Source: JAMZMI01 sp039970095
GTDB taxonomy: Bacteria; Bacteroidota; Bacteroidia; Cytophagales; Cyclobacteriaceae
Assembly: GCA_039970095.1 (NCBI GenBank)
Contig: JBDVMP010000066.1
Location: forward strand, 1-64,000
Length of the DNA stretch: 64,000 nucleotides
Direction: 5' to 3'
The notes under the pieces: generated by a model
The model's database searches: none
Told to the model about the DNA's origin: nothing
Seen by the model: the letters and a program-made list of their open reading frames with translations, nothing else
In this document: positions 1-7,985 of the stretch, piece after piece
Layout: every line of letters begins with the position of its first letter
How positions within the stretch are numbered: position 1 is the first letter of the stretch
Made by a program: the position numbers and the translations under genes

Positions 1-592
1 CACCAATTTCGCCAAGGTGCTGATGCGTAAATGCCTTATAGACACTCATGTTATTGTTTCTCCATGAAAAATGAGATGTCGGAGACAGTGACTGCCCCGC
101 TCCTGTTGAGCCGGTAATTCCAGAGATATGGATTTCCGACTTTATGGCTTGGGCACTTGCCGCTGGCAAAAGTCCAAGCTGAATGCAGGTAGCAAAACAT
201 CCTGGGTTTGCGATTTTTGAGGCTTTCGTTATGGCTTCCTTATTGAACTCAGGCAGACCATAAATAAAATCATTACCATCTCTTTTCAGTCTGTAATCGT
301 GACTCAGATCAATGATTTTTATGTGATCGGGCACATCAGTATTCGATAGATACCGGGCCGATTCGCCATGACCTTTGCACAGAAAGATAGCATCCACATT
401 AGCAAAATCGATGTTGTCAGAAAACCGTAATTCTGTTTCGCCTATTAAATCTTTATGCACCTCATACAAACACTTACCGGCCTGGCTCTCACTTTGCGCA
501 GATACCAATTCAACGGAATCATGATTGATTAAAATTCTTATTAACTCCCCAGCAGTATATCCAGCCGCTCCTACTATCCCTACTTTAACCAT
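1..592 (-). CDS. argC: N-acetyl-gamma-glutamyl-phosphate reductase, partial
   Basis: NADPH-dependent reduction of N-acetylglutamyl phosphate to the semialdehyde, the third step of arginine synthesis. Only the first ~197 residues are present; the C-terminal third runs off the left edge of the window. The N-terminus reads MVKVGIVGAAGYTAGEL, the Rossmann nucleotide-binding signature of the family, and the catalytic cysteine lies in the motif NPGCFAT. ATG at 592 is used; an in-frame ATG directly upstream at 595 is equally possible. The start overlaps the end of argG by several bases, so the two genes are translationally linked in one operon. The identification is secure despite truncation. Confidence 0.93.
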   Translation of the reverse strand, partial: MVKVGIVGAAGYTAGELIRILINHDSVELVSAQSESQAGKCLYEVHKDLIGETELRFSDNIDFANVDAIFLCKGHGESARYLSNTDVPDHIKIIDLSHDYRLKRDGNDFIYGLPEFNKEAITKASKIANPGCFATCIQLGLLPAASAQAIKSEIHISGITGSTGAGQSLSPTSHFSWRNNNMSVYKAFTHQHLGEIG

Positions 593-1784
593 CATTACTA
601 CCGTGAATTTTGTGATAGATCATATTTTGATTGCCAAAAATCTTGGAGAATCCTTTCACATCTTCACCTGACCAGGCGTTGTTCATCTCGCCATATTTAC
701 CAAAAGAAGATTGCATCATATCATACTCTGACTCTATACCCACGACATAAAACCTGTAAGGGGCAAAGTGCACCTTGACAGTCCCGGAAACATATTTTTG
801 CGAGGACTCAAACAGAGCTTCTATGTCCCGCATGACCGGATCCAAATAATGACCTTCATGTAGCAGATTCCCGTAAGTGAGTGAAAATTGGTCTTTGATC
901 AGTAATTGATTCTTTCCCAGCACATGTTTTTCCAAAGCATGGTGCGCTTTTATCACCACCAGCGGAGCTGAAGCTTCAAACCCCACACGACCTTTTATAC
1001 CGATAATTGTATCGCCGACATGAATATCACGACCTATAGCATATTTAGATGCAAGCACCTCTATTTTCTCAATACACTCAATAGGCTTAAGTTTTTCTCC
1101 GTTGAGCCCTACGGGCTCTCCTTTTTCAAACTGGATGGCTATCTCCTCCGAATCCTGACTCTGAAGCTGAGAGGGAAAGGCCGCATCAGGCAAATATTGA
1201 TCTGATGTCAAAGTTTCCTTTCCTCCTACAGATGTACCCCAAAGTCCCTGATTTACAGAATATAATGCCTTCTCCCAGTTGCCAGAAACCCCATGTTCGA
1301 TAAGGAAATTGATTTCTTCTTCACGTGAAAGCTTCAAATCTCTAATAGGCGTGATGATCTCCTTTTCAGGACACATGATGTTGAAAATCATATCAAACCT
1401 CACCTGATCATTACCAGCTCCGGTACTTCCATGCGCTATGGCATCAGCCCCAAGCGCCATGGCATGTTTGGCGATTTCAGTGGCCTGAAAAACGCGCTCT
1501 GCACTAACAGAAAGCGGGTAAGTATTATTCTTAAGTACATTTCCGGCTATCAGATATTTAATCGATTTGGAATAAAAATCCTCCGTTGCATCAATATTGA
1601 CATGACTTGCCGAACCGAGTTCTTTAGCGCGCGACTCAATTGCTTTCAATTCGTCAGAATCAAAACCGCCAGTATTGACAGTGATCGTATGTACTTCTCC
1701 AAAATTTTTAGAGAGGTATATTGCACAATAAGTCGTATCTAAGCCTCCGCTAAAAGCCAGTACTATTTTTTTCTTTCCACTCAT
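585..1784 (-). CDS. argG: Argininosuccinate synthase
   Basis: Joins citrulline and aspartate at the cost of ATP to give argininosuccinate. The N-terminal PP-loop AFSGGLDTTYCAIYL is the ATP-pyrophosphatase signature, and the ~399-residue length suits the family. A longer reading from an ATG at 1808 exists. ATG at 1784 is preferred because it forms an ATGA overlap with the stop of the acetyltransferase gene upstream and puts the PP-loop near the N-terminus, as in relatives. It lies between the GNAT gene and argC with overlaps on both sides, a tight arginine operon read on the minus strand. Confidence 0.94.
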   Translation of the reverse strand: MSGKKKIVLAFSGGLDTTYCAIYLSKNFGEVHTITVNTGGFDSDELKAIESRAKELGSASHVNIDATEDFYSKSIKYLIAGNVLKNNTYPLSVSAERVFQATEIAKHAMALGADAIAHGSTGAGNDQVRFDMIFNIMCPEKEIITPIRDLKLSREEEINFLIEHGVSGNWEKALYSVNQGLWGTSVGGKETLTSDQYLPDAAFPSQLQSQDSEEIAIQFEKGEPVGLNGEKLKPIECIEKIEVLASKYAIGRDIHVGDTIIGIKGRVGFEASAPLVVIKAHHALEKHVLGKNQLLIKDQFSLTYGNLLHEGHYLDPVMRDIEALFESSQKYVSGTVKVHFAPYRFYVVGIESEYDMMQSSFGKYGEMNNAWSGEDVKGFSKIFGNQNMIYHKIHGSNDG

Positions 1785-2395
1785 TTCGTTTTCACTGTTT
1801 TTTTCCAAATCATTAGCTTCTCTTTCACTTCTTTACGTTTCTTTTCCCACTTTCTTTTCTTGTCCTCTGGATCATACAACATTCCGGTACAAAGGCAGTT
1901 TTGATGGTTCTTGCTAGTTAGAATCGAGTAATTCACACAACTGCTGCAACCTTTCCAAAAGACCTCATCATCTGTGAGTTCAGAAAAAGGTACAGGCCGA
2001 TAACCCAAATCTGAGTTTATTTTCATCACTGCATGACTAGTAGTCAAACCGAACAGTTTAGCTTCCGGATATAGTTTACGCGACAATTTGAAAGCTCGTT
2101 CCTTGATAGCCTGAGCCAGGCCGTGTTTGCGGAAGTCAGGGTGTACGATCAGGCCTGAATTTGCTGCATATTTTCCATGCCCCCAGGTCTCCACGTAGCA
2201 ATACCCAGCCAGGTCTCCCTTATCTGTCAGCGCGATAACGGACTTTCCTTCTACAATTTTCTTGGCGATGTACTTTGAAGATCTTTTGGCTATACCTGTT
2301 CCCCGTTGACGAGCACTTTCGGCAATCATATTACAGATTTCCTCTGCAAGGTATTCATGGGATGTATCCGCGACGGATACAACAAACTTATTCAT
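1781..2395 (-). CDS. GNAT acetyltransferase, probable N-acetylglutamate synthase of the arginine operon
   Basis: 204-residue GNAT-fold protein. The acetyl-CoA binding loop is visible as HPDFRKHGLAQAI (about residues 85-97). It is the first gene of the arginine operon, directly before argG and argC, so by context it probably makes N-acetylglutamate. This is inference: the protein is not a classic ArgA, since it has no amino-acid-kinase domain. After the GNAT core comes a cysteine cluster, C150-x2-C153 and C167-x-C169, then a very basic tail (DKKRKWEKKRKEVKEK). The cluster could bind a metal or act as a redox switch. The stop overlaps the preferred argG start (ATGA). Confidence 0.8.
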   Translation of the reverse strand: MNKFVVSVADTSHEYLAEEICNMIAESARQRGTGIAKRSSKYIAKKIVEGKSVIALTDKGDLAGYCYVETWGHGKYAANSGLIVHPDFRKHGLAQAIKERAFKLSRKLYPEAKLFGLTTSHAVMKINSDLGYRPVPFSELTDDEVFWKGCSSCVNYSILTSKNHQNCLCTGMLYDPEDKKRKWEKKRKEVKEKLMIWKKTVKTK

Positions 2396-2398
2396 GGG

Positions 2399-2538
2399 AA
2401 TTTGCTTTAGATATAAAATTAATGAAAGAATCGTGGGTTCGGCTCGCTACGTAAGCAGCCATAGTAATAGCATCAGGCAGAGCGCCTGGGAGTACTTGGC
2501 CTCATAAGAGGTGTTGCTATGTAGATTCTGTTTTTCAT
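2399..2538 (-). promoter_or_regulatory. Structured 5' leader of the arginine operon
   Basis: The 234-base gap between the DUF502 gene and the acetyltransferase holds no ordinary gene. Read on the minus strand it contains three short hairpins in order: CCTC-TTAT-GAGG, CAGGC-GCTCT-GCCTG, and a bulged stem opening GGCTGCT and closing AGCGAGCC around TACGT. The second hairpin overlaps the stop of the candidate leader peptide, which suits an attenuation or translation-coupling device. No T-run follows the hairpins, so classical intrinsic termination is not supported. The regulatory role is inferred. Confidence 0.4.
2473..2538 (-). CDS. Possible 21-residue leader peptide of the arginine operon
   Basis: A 21-codon ORF beginning MKNRIYIATPLMRPS and ending RRSA, with four Arg codons, two of them adjacent near the end. 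It starts about 12 bases after the predicted transcription start and ends about 78 bases before the acetyltransferase ATG. The following RNA can fold into short hairpins. A leader peptide whose translation senses arginyl-tRNA is one explanation. Four Arg in 21 residues is suggestive, not decisive, and the ORF could be fortuitous. Confidence 0.4.
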   Translation of the reverse strand: MKNRIYIATPLMRPSTPRRSA

Positions 2539-2556
2539 TGCTACTAAAACAAGGTG

Positions 2557-2588
2557 CAAATTTAACCCCGTAAAATTCTCAATAACAA
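2557..2588 (-). promoter_or_regulatory. Bacteroidota-type promoter for the arginine operon
   Basis: On the minus strand the sequence reads TTG-N21-TAAATTTG, matching the Bacteroidota housekeeping consensus (TTG at -33, TAnnTTTG at -7). The expected start of transcription is near 2550, giving a leader of about 155 bases before the acetyltransferase gene. Confidence 0.55.
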
Positions 2589-2629
2589 GAAATATTCAAC
2601 ATATTTTCCATGATATCACAGAATAATAT

Positions 2630-3190
2630 TTAGTTAATTTCTATTTTCCCCGAAACTCCTCCTGAAACTATATATTTCATTATGTCGGTATTCTTGCCTT
2701 TGAGTAGTATGAGTTTCGACTTGTCTATAAGAAAAAGGTTTCCTGAAAAATTATAAGAGTGCGGCAAATAAACAGACACCATACCGGGTAATCCTATTTC
2801 CTCCAGGTCAGTTTGTGTTATAAATCCAGGTTTGAGCAGCTGCCCATTTGCATCAAAAGGAACCAATACGGGCTGGTCAAATTTCTTCTTATCTCCAACA
2901 AAAGCCATCACCAAATCATTGATAGAGGTGTAAATAAAACCCACCAACGGAATCTTCTGTAAGGCTTTGTTAATGCTGTCAAAAAATGGCTTAGCGATGA
3001 AAGAGTTGGCCAAATAGCCCAGTCCTGTAGTAGCAAGGAGCACGGTCAGTATACCTATACCTGGCACTTTGATAGGAATAAGCCCATCTACCCACACGAC
3101 CATTGCTGATATGATATATATAGTCAGGCCAATGGGCACAACAAGGAGTAACCCTCTAAAAAAATAGTTGATAACAGGATGCATTTTCAT
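2630..3190 (-). CDS. DUF502 family inner-membrane protein
   Basis: 186-residue protein with two predicted membrane segments near the N-terminus (about residues 8-30 and 45-65) followed by a soluble domain. The pattern NYFFRGLLLVVPIGLTIYII and the later PLVGFIYTSINDLV segment are typical of the DUF502 family, whose biochemical role is unknown. It lies downstream of nqrE but behind a strong intrinsic terminator, so it is either transcribed separately or by read-through. I saw no clear TAnnTTTG box in the short gap upstream. The family call is firm; no function is claimed. Confidence 0.82.
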   Translation of the reverse strand: MKMHPVINYFFRGLLLVVPIGLTIYIISAMVVWVDGLIPIKVPGIGILTVLLATTGLGYLANSFIAKPFFDSINKALQKIPLVGFIYTSINDLVMAFVGDKKKFDQPVLVPFDANGQLLKPGFITQTDLEEIGLPGMVSVYLPHSYNFSGNLFLIDKSKLILLKGKNTDIMKYIVSGGVSGKIEIN

Positions 3191-3202
3191 AGCTTCAAAA
3201 TA

Positions 3203-3240
3203 ACAAAAAAAGGCTTTGCCAATTACTAGACAAAGCCTTC
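3203..3240 (-). terminator. Intrinsic terminator of the nqr operon
   Basis: Nine-base-pair stem AAGGCTTTG / CAAAGCCTT around a 12-base loop, followed on the minus strand by a T-rich run. It lies just after the nqrE stop. Confidence 0.85.
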
Positions 3241-3262
3241 TTTAATATTATGCTTTTTCCGA

Positions 3263-3874
3263 TTACAGTGCGATACCAATGAAGGATTTAAATGCTATCC
3301 CCATCAAGCCGGTGATCAACATTGTAATCCCCAAACCTTTCAGGCCTGCAGGCACGTGTGAATATTTTAGTTTTTCTCTAATGGCCGCCAATGCTATGAT
3401 GGCAAGGAACCACCCTAGCCCAGAGCCAAATCCATAAGATGTAGCCTGTGCGATTGTATAATCTCGCTGAACCATGAATAACGAAGCTCCCAAAATAGAG
3501 CAGTTAACAGCGATCAACGGAAGGAAGATTCCTAGTGATCCATAAAGCGCTGGTGAAAACTTCTCGATGATCATCTCGACTAGTTGCACCATAGACGCAA
3601 TAACTGCGATAAACATGATAAACTGAAGAAATGTAAGATCGACGGTTTCAAAGCTGGCTCCCATCCACTGCAATGCGCCTTCTTTCAAAACATACTCCTG
3701 AAGTAGCCAGTTGACTGGCGTAGTGATGGTCAATACAAATATGACTGCCATACCTAAACCAAAGGCTGTTGACACCTTCTTAGACACAGCAAGAAATGAA
3801 CACATGCCCAAAAAGTAGGCAAAGATCATGTTGTCAATAAATGTTGCTTTAAGCGCTATATTAAAAATTTCCAT
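3263..3874 (-). CDS. nqrE: Na+-translocating NADH:quinone reductase subunit E
   Basis: Membrane subunit of the Na+-pumping NADH:quinone oxidoreductase. 203 residues, about six hydrophobic segments, homologous in fold to NqrD and to RnfA. The N-terminus FIDNMIFAYFLGMCSFLAVS carries one of the conserved cysteines that, with NqrD, bind the intramembrane iron centre. The C-terminal half has the expected VNCSILGASLFM segment with the second cysteine. It is the last gene of nqrABCDE; where nqrF would usually follow there is a terminator. Confidence 0.95.
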   Translation of the reverse strand: MEIFNIALKATFIDNMIFAYFLGMCSFLAVSKKVSTAFGLGMAVIFVLTITTPVNWLLQEYVLKEGALQWMGASFETVDLTFLQFIMFIAVIASMVQLVEMIIEKFSPALYGSLGIFLPLIAVNCSILGASLFMVQRDYTIAQATSYGFGSGLGWFLAIIALAAIREKLKYSHVPAGLKGLGITMLITGLMGIAFKSFIGIAL

Positions 3875-3883
3875 GTCTAATTA

Positions 3884-4561
3884 TTAATGCTCTACGTAAC
3901 CAGTTTTCGTTCTCTGTATCCAGATCAGTAATCCCAAAACCATGAAGGCTCCTATTGAATCAACCATTAATCCGTTTGTTGGAAATGTGTCCCATCCGAT
4001 TGCTTCGAAAACTTTAAAATTCAAAACTGAACCTGACCCGAAAAGCTCTCTGAAAAATGCCACCACGAGGATGATCCAGGCATACCCAAAACCACTTCCT
4101 AACCCATCAAGGATAGAGTCATACGGTTTGTTTGCCATAGCGAATGCTTCCAAACGCCCCATTACGATACAGTTTGTAATGATCAGCCCTACGAATGCCC
4201 CAAGCACCTTGTACATATCAAAGTAATAAGCTTTCAAGACTTCACTTACAAGCGTCACCAAAGTAGCGATAACGGCAAGCTGTACTATAATCCTGACCCG
4301 ACCGGGGATGAGGTTTCTCATCACTGAAATGATCAAGTTGGAGAAAACAATCACGAAGATTACCGCTATCGACATAACGATAGTTGGCTCCATTTTGATT
4401 GTAATGGCAAGTGCAGAACAAATACCCAATACCTGAATGGTAATAGGGTTATCCTCGCTCAAAGGATCCTTTACAATCTGCTTTCTTCTCTTAGAAAGTA
4501 AAGGCTCAGAAGGAGCTTTTACTTTCTTTTCTTCTTGTACTTCTACAGTATCTGTACTCAT
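3884..4561 (-). CDS. nqrD: Na+-translocating NADH:quinone reductase subunit D
   Basis: 225-residue membrane subunit, paralogous to NqrE. The core starts at NPITIQVLGICSALAITIKM and continues with TNCIVMGRLEAFAM, both typical of NqrD with conserved Cys residues for the intramembrane iron centre. A charged extension of roughly 37 residues (rich in Lys and Glu) precedes the first membrane segment. I cannot exclude a later start, but no better start codon lies between. Ten bases separate it from nqrE and ten from nqrC. Confidence 0.95.
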   Translation of the reverse strand: MSTDTVEVQEEKKVKAPSEPLLSKRRKQIVKDPLSEDNPITIQVLGICSALAITIKMEPTIVMSIAVIFVIVFSNLIISVMRNLIPGRVRIIVQLAVIATLVTLVSEVLKAYYFDMYKVLGAFVGLIITNCIVMGRLEAFAMANKPYDSILDGLGSGFGYAWIILVVAFFRELFGSGSVLNFKVFEAIGWDTFPTNGLMVDSIGAFMVLGLLIWIQRTKTGYVEH

Positions 4562-4570
4562 ATTCCTTTA

Positions 4571-5326
4571 TTAATTGAGGGCAAGACTTGCTTCACCTGA
4601 TTGTACCTTTTCAATAAATGGTTTGTAGCATTCAAGGTAGTCCTTCAGCATATTGTTCACTCCTTTACCTGTCAATGTCGCTCCCGACATTCCATCAACT
4701 TCATGAACGGTCAGGCTTGGATGTCCCTCTCCTTTCACCATACTCACAGCAACCAATTCCCCATCGCTATTAAAAATCTTCTTATCGACATACCTATCCT
4801 GAATTTCATTTGAGGTAATTCTCGCACCTAGTCCTGGAGTCTCAGCTTTGTGATCAAATGCAATACCTTTAATTGTATTTAAATCTGAATCCAACGCCAT
4901 ATATCCTGAAATCCAATCCCAAAGACCCTTTCCGAACATTGGAAAAATATAGGCTCCTATTGACCCATCTTCTTTTTTGAACATGTAAACAGGATAAAGT
5001 CTTTCTTCCTTATCAAATCGACTATTTTTCTGGATATTCACCTTCTCGGCAATTACAGGGTTTCCCTTCGCATCTTCGGTTACCTTATTGCCATCTATGT
5101 CCACGACAACAGACTCAACCCTTTCATCGTAAAGGCTTAAAAGCTCATTTGGATCTTTGATCCCGGAGATATCCATTACGGCACCAAGAATCTTCTTCTT
5201 GGTATCCAATTCAACTTGTTTTTCCTGAGCCGGCTTCAGTCCTACTGACGCCAAGGATAACAATCCGCCCAAAATCACTGTAAGGACGATCGAGAAAATA
5301 ATGATGTAGGTATTAGATCGTTGCAC
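4571..5326 (-). CDS. nqrC: Na+-translocating NADH:quinone reductase subunit C
   Basis: 251 residues: one N-terminal membrane helix (about residues 5-30) and an extracytoplasmic FMN-binding domain. The flavinylation motif SGATLT lies at about 214-219, so Thr217 is the expected residue carrying FMN through a phosphoester bond (known for the family). The attachment depends on an ApbE-type flavin transferase, which is not encoded in this window. The gene overlaps the end of nqrB by 14 bases. Confidence 0.95.
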   Translation of the reverse strand: MQRSNTYIIIFSIVLTVILGGLLSLASVGLKPAQEKQVELDTKKKILGAVMDISGIKDPNELLSLYDERVESVVVDIDGNKVTEDAKGNPVIAEKVNIQKNSRFDKEERLYPVYMFKKEDGSIGAYIFPMFGKGLWDWISGYMALDSDLNTIKGIAFDHKAETPGLGARITSNEIQDRYVDKKIFNSDGELVAVSMVKGEGHPSLTVHEVDGMSGATLTGKGVNNMLKDYLECYKPFIEKVQSGEASLALN

Positions 5327-6503
5327 GCTTCAGTCTTCTTTTTTTGTTAGCTTCTACTACATAGTAATCAATAAGTGGGGCAAATACGTTCATAAACAAG
5401 ATTGCCAACATGATTCCTTCCGGGTACGCCGGATTCACCACTCTTATCAGTACTGTAAGTATTCCAATTAAAAATCCGTATATCCATTTGCCCGTTTCGG
5501 TCTGAGCTGCCGAAACAGGATCAGTTGCCATGAACACAGCACCGAAAGCCAAACCACCAGAAACAAGGTGATAATGAGCTGGCATCTCAAGGAAGGAGTT
5601 TCCTCCGATTACGTTGAACAATGTACCCATTGCAAATGCTCCAGCAAAAACACTGAATATAATTTTCCAGCTCCCAACGCCAGTTGCTACGAGTATAAAT
5701 GCTCCTATCAAGCAAACCAGTGTGGATGTCTCTCCTATTGATCCCGGGATAATTCCTATGAACATATTCCAGAAATCGAACATACCCGCATACCAGTGAC
5801 CAGCCATGTCCGACAACATATCTGTACCATTTGCCACTGCACTAGCGCCGTATGACAAAACCGTAGCACCGCTATAACCATCAACCGGAGCAGCAGAACC
5901 AAAATAAGTCCAAACCTCACCAGAAATCTGAGAAGGGTAGGCGAAATACAAGAAAGCTCTTGCTGTTAAAGCCACGTTCAAAATATTCATTCCAGTGCCA
6001 CCAAAGGCTTCCTTACCAATAACAACAGCAAATATTGTTGCCAAAGCAACTTGCCAAAGTGGAATAGTTGGAGGGAGAACCAAAGGGATAAGCATCCCGG
6101 TAACAAGAAATCCTTCGCTGACAGGGTGATTTCTTATCACACAAAAAATAAATTCGGTGATCAAACCAACCGCATAAGAAACGATCAAAATCGGAATAAC
6201 TGCAATTGCTCCTATCCAAAGTTTATCGATCAGTTCTGCTTCAACTCCAGTAGAAATAAAATGCTGATGTCCTACATTCCAAATACCGAATAGTAAGCAG
6301 GGAATCATCGCAATTACCACTGTGAACATCAAACGCTTAAGATCAACTGCGTCTTTGATTTGTGTTCCTTTTTGACCGGTAGTAATGTCTGGAGCAAAGG
6401 CGATAGTTCTATGCCCTTCATAGAGCGTATGAAACTTCTCCAGCTTTCCCCCTTTTTCGAAGTGCGGCTTAATGCCGTCAAATAAGTTTTGTAATAACTT
6501 CAT
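5313..6503 (-). CDS. nqrB: Na+-translocating NADH:quinone reductase subunit B
   Basis: 396-residue polytopic membrane subunit that carries riboflavin and a covalent FMN and forms the main sodium path. The FMN attachment motif SGAT is at residues 211-214 (Thr214), within DGYSGATVLSYG. The segment HPVSEGFLVTGMLIPLVLPP is conserved in NqrB/RnfD proteins. It lies ten bases after nqrA and overlaps nqrC by 14 bases. Confidence 0.96.
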   Translation of the reverse strand: MKLLQNLFDGIKPHFEKGGKLEKFHTLYEGHRTIAFAPDITTGQKGTQIKDAVDLKRLMFTVVIAMIPCLLFGIWNVGHQHFISTGVEAELIDKLWIGAIAVIPILIVSYAVGLITEFIFCVIRNHPVSEGFLVTGMLIPLVLPPTIPLWQVALATIFAVVIGKEAFGGTGMNILNVALTARAFLYFAYPSQISGEVWTYFGSAAPVDGYSGATVLSYGASAVANGTDMLSDMAGHWYAGMFDFWNMFIGIIPGSIGETSTLVCLIGAFILVATGVGSWKIIFSVFAGAFAMGTLFNVIGGNSFLEMPAHYHLVSGGLAFGAVFMATDPVSAAQTETGKWIYGFLIGILTVLIRVVNPAYPEGIMLAILFMNVFAPLIDYYVVEANKKRRLKRATI

Positions 6504-6512
6504 TAAACTTTA

Positions 6513-7874
6513 TTAGCTATGTTGAACTAAATCAATTCCGTGTCTCAAAATCTTCTGTAGATCATTTTTGGAAGGATCTATGAATTCACAAAGCGCTACA
6601 TCTTCTTCGATCACTTCAAAAATGCCAAGAGCCTCCATGTCATTGTAATCATTGGCCAAAATAGCCTTGAAAAGGTAAGTAGGGAGCAAGTCCATCGGCA
6701 ATACCTTCTCAAATTCTCCAGAAACCACAAATGCTCTTTGTTCTCCGTGAGTATTGGTATCTACCTCAAATTCTTTTCCATTTAGGAAAGACAAAAGACC
6801 AAATGCTTTGTGGAAACTTAATTTTTTCGCTGATGGAAGGATCCAACCAAGGAACTCTTCATAATCACCCTCAGGAATAACCGTTACTTGATTATGATAA
6901 AATCCCAAGTAGCCTTCTTTCCCTACTGCTTCACCAGAAAGTACATTTCCGGAAACGAATCTGTGCTTGCCTTCCTCAATGTTGTTTTCTGTTAGTTTGC
7001 TCAACTGAGCACCTACAAAAGTCTTTAAGTAAGAAGGATTTTTAACACTTGATCCTGTCAACGCTACCAACTTGGATGCATCATATTTCCCTTCCAGGAA
7101 AAGTTGACCAATCTGAGCTACGAAGTAAGGAGTAGTCGTCCAGGCAATGTCGCCTTTGTTGATAGGGTCTAGATGGTGTATTTGAACACCGACATTACCG
7201 GCCGGGTGCGCTCCTGTGAATTTATTAATCTCAACACCTTCAGCTTGAGCAAATACCTGTGGCACTTCAGCTCCACCATCGATGTTTAAGTGAACCAAAC
7301 CAGTGGTAAACTTTTTAAGCACATCAAGTCCTGCTTGAAAAAACTGCTCTTTACCCTGCAGCATGAACCCATAATCTGGCGCAAGCGGGCTAGAATCAAA
7401 TGCAGAAATGAAAATCGCCTTTGGTGAATCCGACGGATCAGCAACTATACCATAAGGTCTTTGGATGATCCCAGGCCAAACTCCACCAGCCATCATTTGG
7501 GCCGCAGCGTCTTCTTTAGAAAGAGAGGACAGATCTGAAACTGAGTAACTTTTGAAACTCTCGAATTCAACCTCCTTGTCGGCAAGAATCTTGATTTCGA
7601 GTATTTTTCTTTTCTCTCCTCTTTTGATCTCCACAATCTCACCACTCACAGGCGAGCAAAACATCACATTTTCAAAAGGCTTATCGTAAAAAACAGGCGA
7701 TCCTGCTTTTACAGTATCACCTTCTTTGGCAACCAGCTTTGGCATCTCGATTCCAAGAAAATCCGTTGGCTTCAGAGCAAATGTTTCAGGTTGAGATATT
7801 TCGGTGATTTTACTTTCCGGTTTTCCGGCGAGGTTTAGGTTAAAACCCTTCTTTAGCTTGACGTTTTTCGACAT
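6513..7874 (-). CDS. nqrA: Na+-translocating NADH:quinone reductase subunit A
   Basis: 453-residue cytoplasmic subunit, first gene of the operon. The N-terminus KLKKGFNLNLAGKPE and the lipoyl-like segment KAGSPVFYDKPFENVMFCSPVSGE (only approximate boundaries can be given) match NqrA. NqrA lies on the cytoplasmic face of NqrB and contributes to quinone binding or assembly. The length agrees with the family. About 110 bases separate it from ispH on the same strand, and a TAnnTTTG-like box lies in that gap. Confidence 0.95.
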   Translation of the reverse strand: MSKNVKLKKGFNLNLAGKPESKITEISQPETFALKPTDFLGIEMPKLVAKEGDTVKAGSPVFYDKPFENVMFCSPVSGEIVEIKRGEKRKILEIKILADKEVEFESFKSYSVSDLSSLSKEDAAAQMMAGGVWPGIIQRPYGIVADPSDSPKAIFISAFDSSPLAPDYGFMLQGKEQFFQAGLDVLKKFTTGLVHLNIDGGAEVPQVFAQAEGVEINKFTGAHPAGNVGVQIHHLDPINKGDIAWTTTPYFVAQIGQLFLEGKYDASKLVALTGSSVKNPSYLKTFVGAQLSKLTENNIEEGKHRFVSGNVLSGEAVGKEGYLGFYHNQVTVIPEGDYEEFLGWILPSAKKLSFHKAFGLLSFLNGKEFEVDTNTHGEQRAFVVSGEFEKVLPMDLLPTYLFKAILANDYNDMEALGIFEVIEEDVALCEFIDPSKNDLQKILRHGIDLVQHS

Positions 7875-7906
7875 TTTTAATGTATCGGTGTGCTTAAAAA
7901 TCCCTG

Positions 7907-7914
7907 CAAAAATA
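7907..7914 (-). promoter_or_regulatory. Possible -7 box upstream of nqrA
   Basis: Minus-strand TATTTTTG fits TAnnTTTG and lies about 33 bases before the nqrA ATG. No convincing TTG element sits at the expected -33 spacing, and the region is AT-rich, so support is modest. Confidence 0.35.
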
Positions 7915-7985
7915 GTAAAAAAATGTTCAAATGAAATGTTTGAGGAAATTGATAAAAAAGTATTTCACCCTTATGAAAATAGGAT

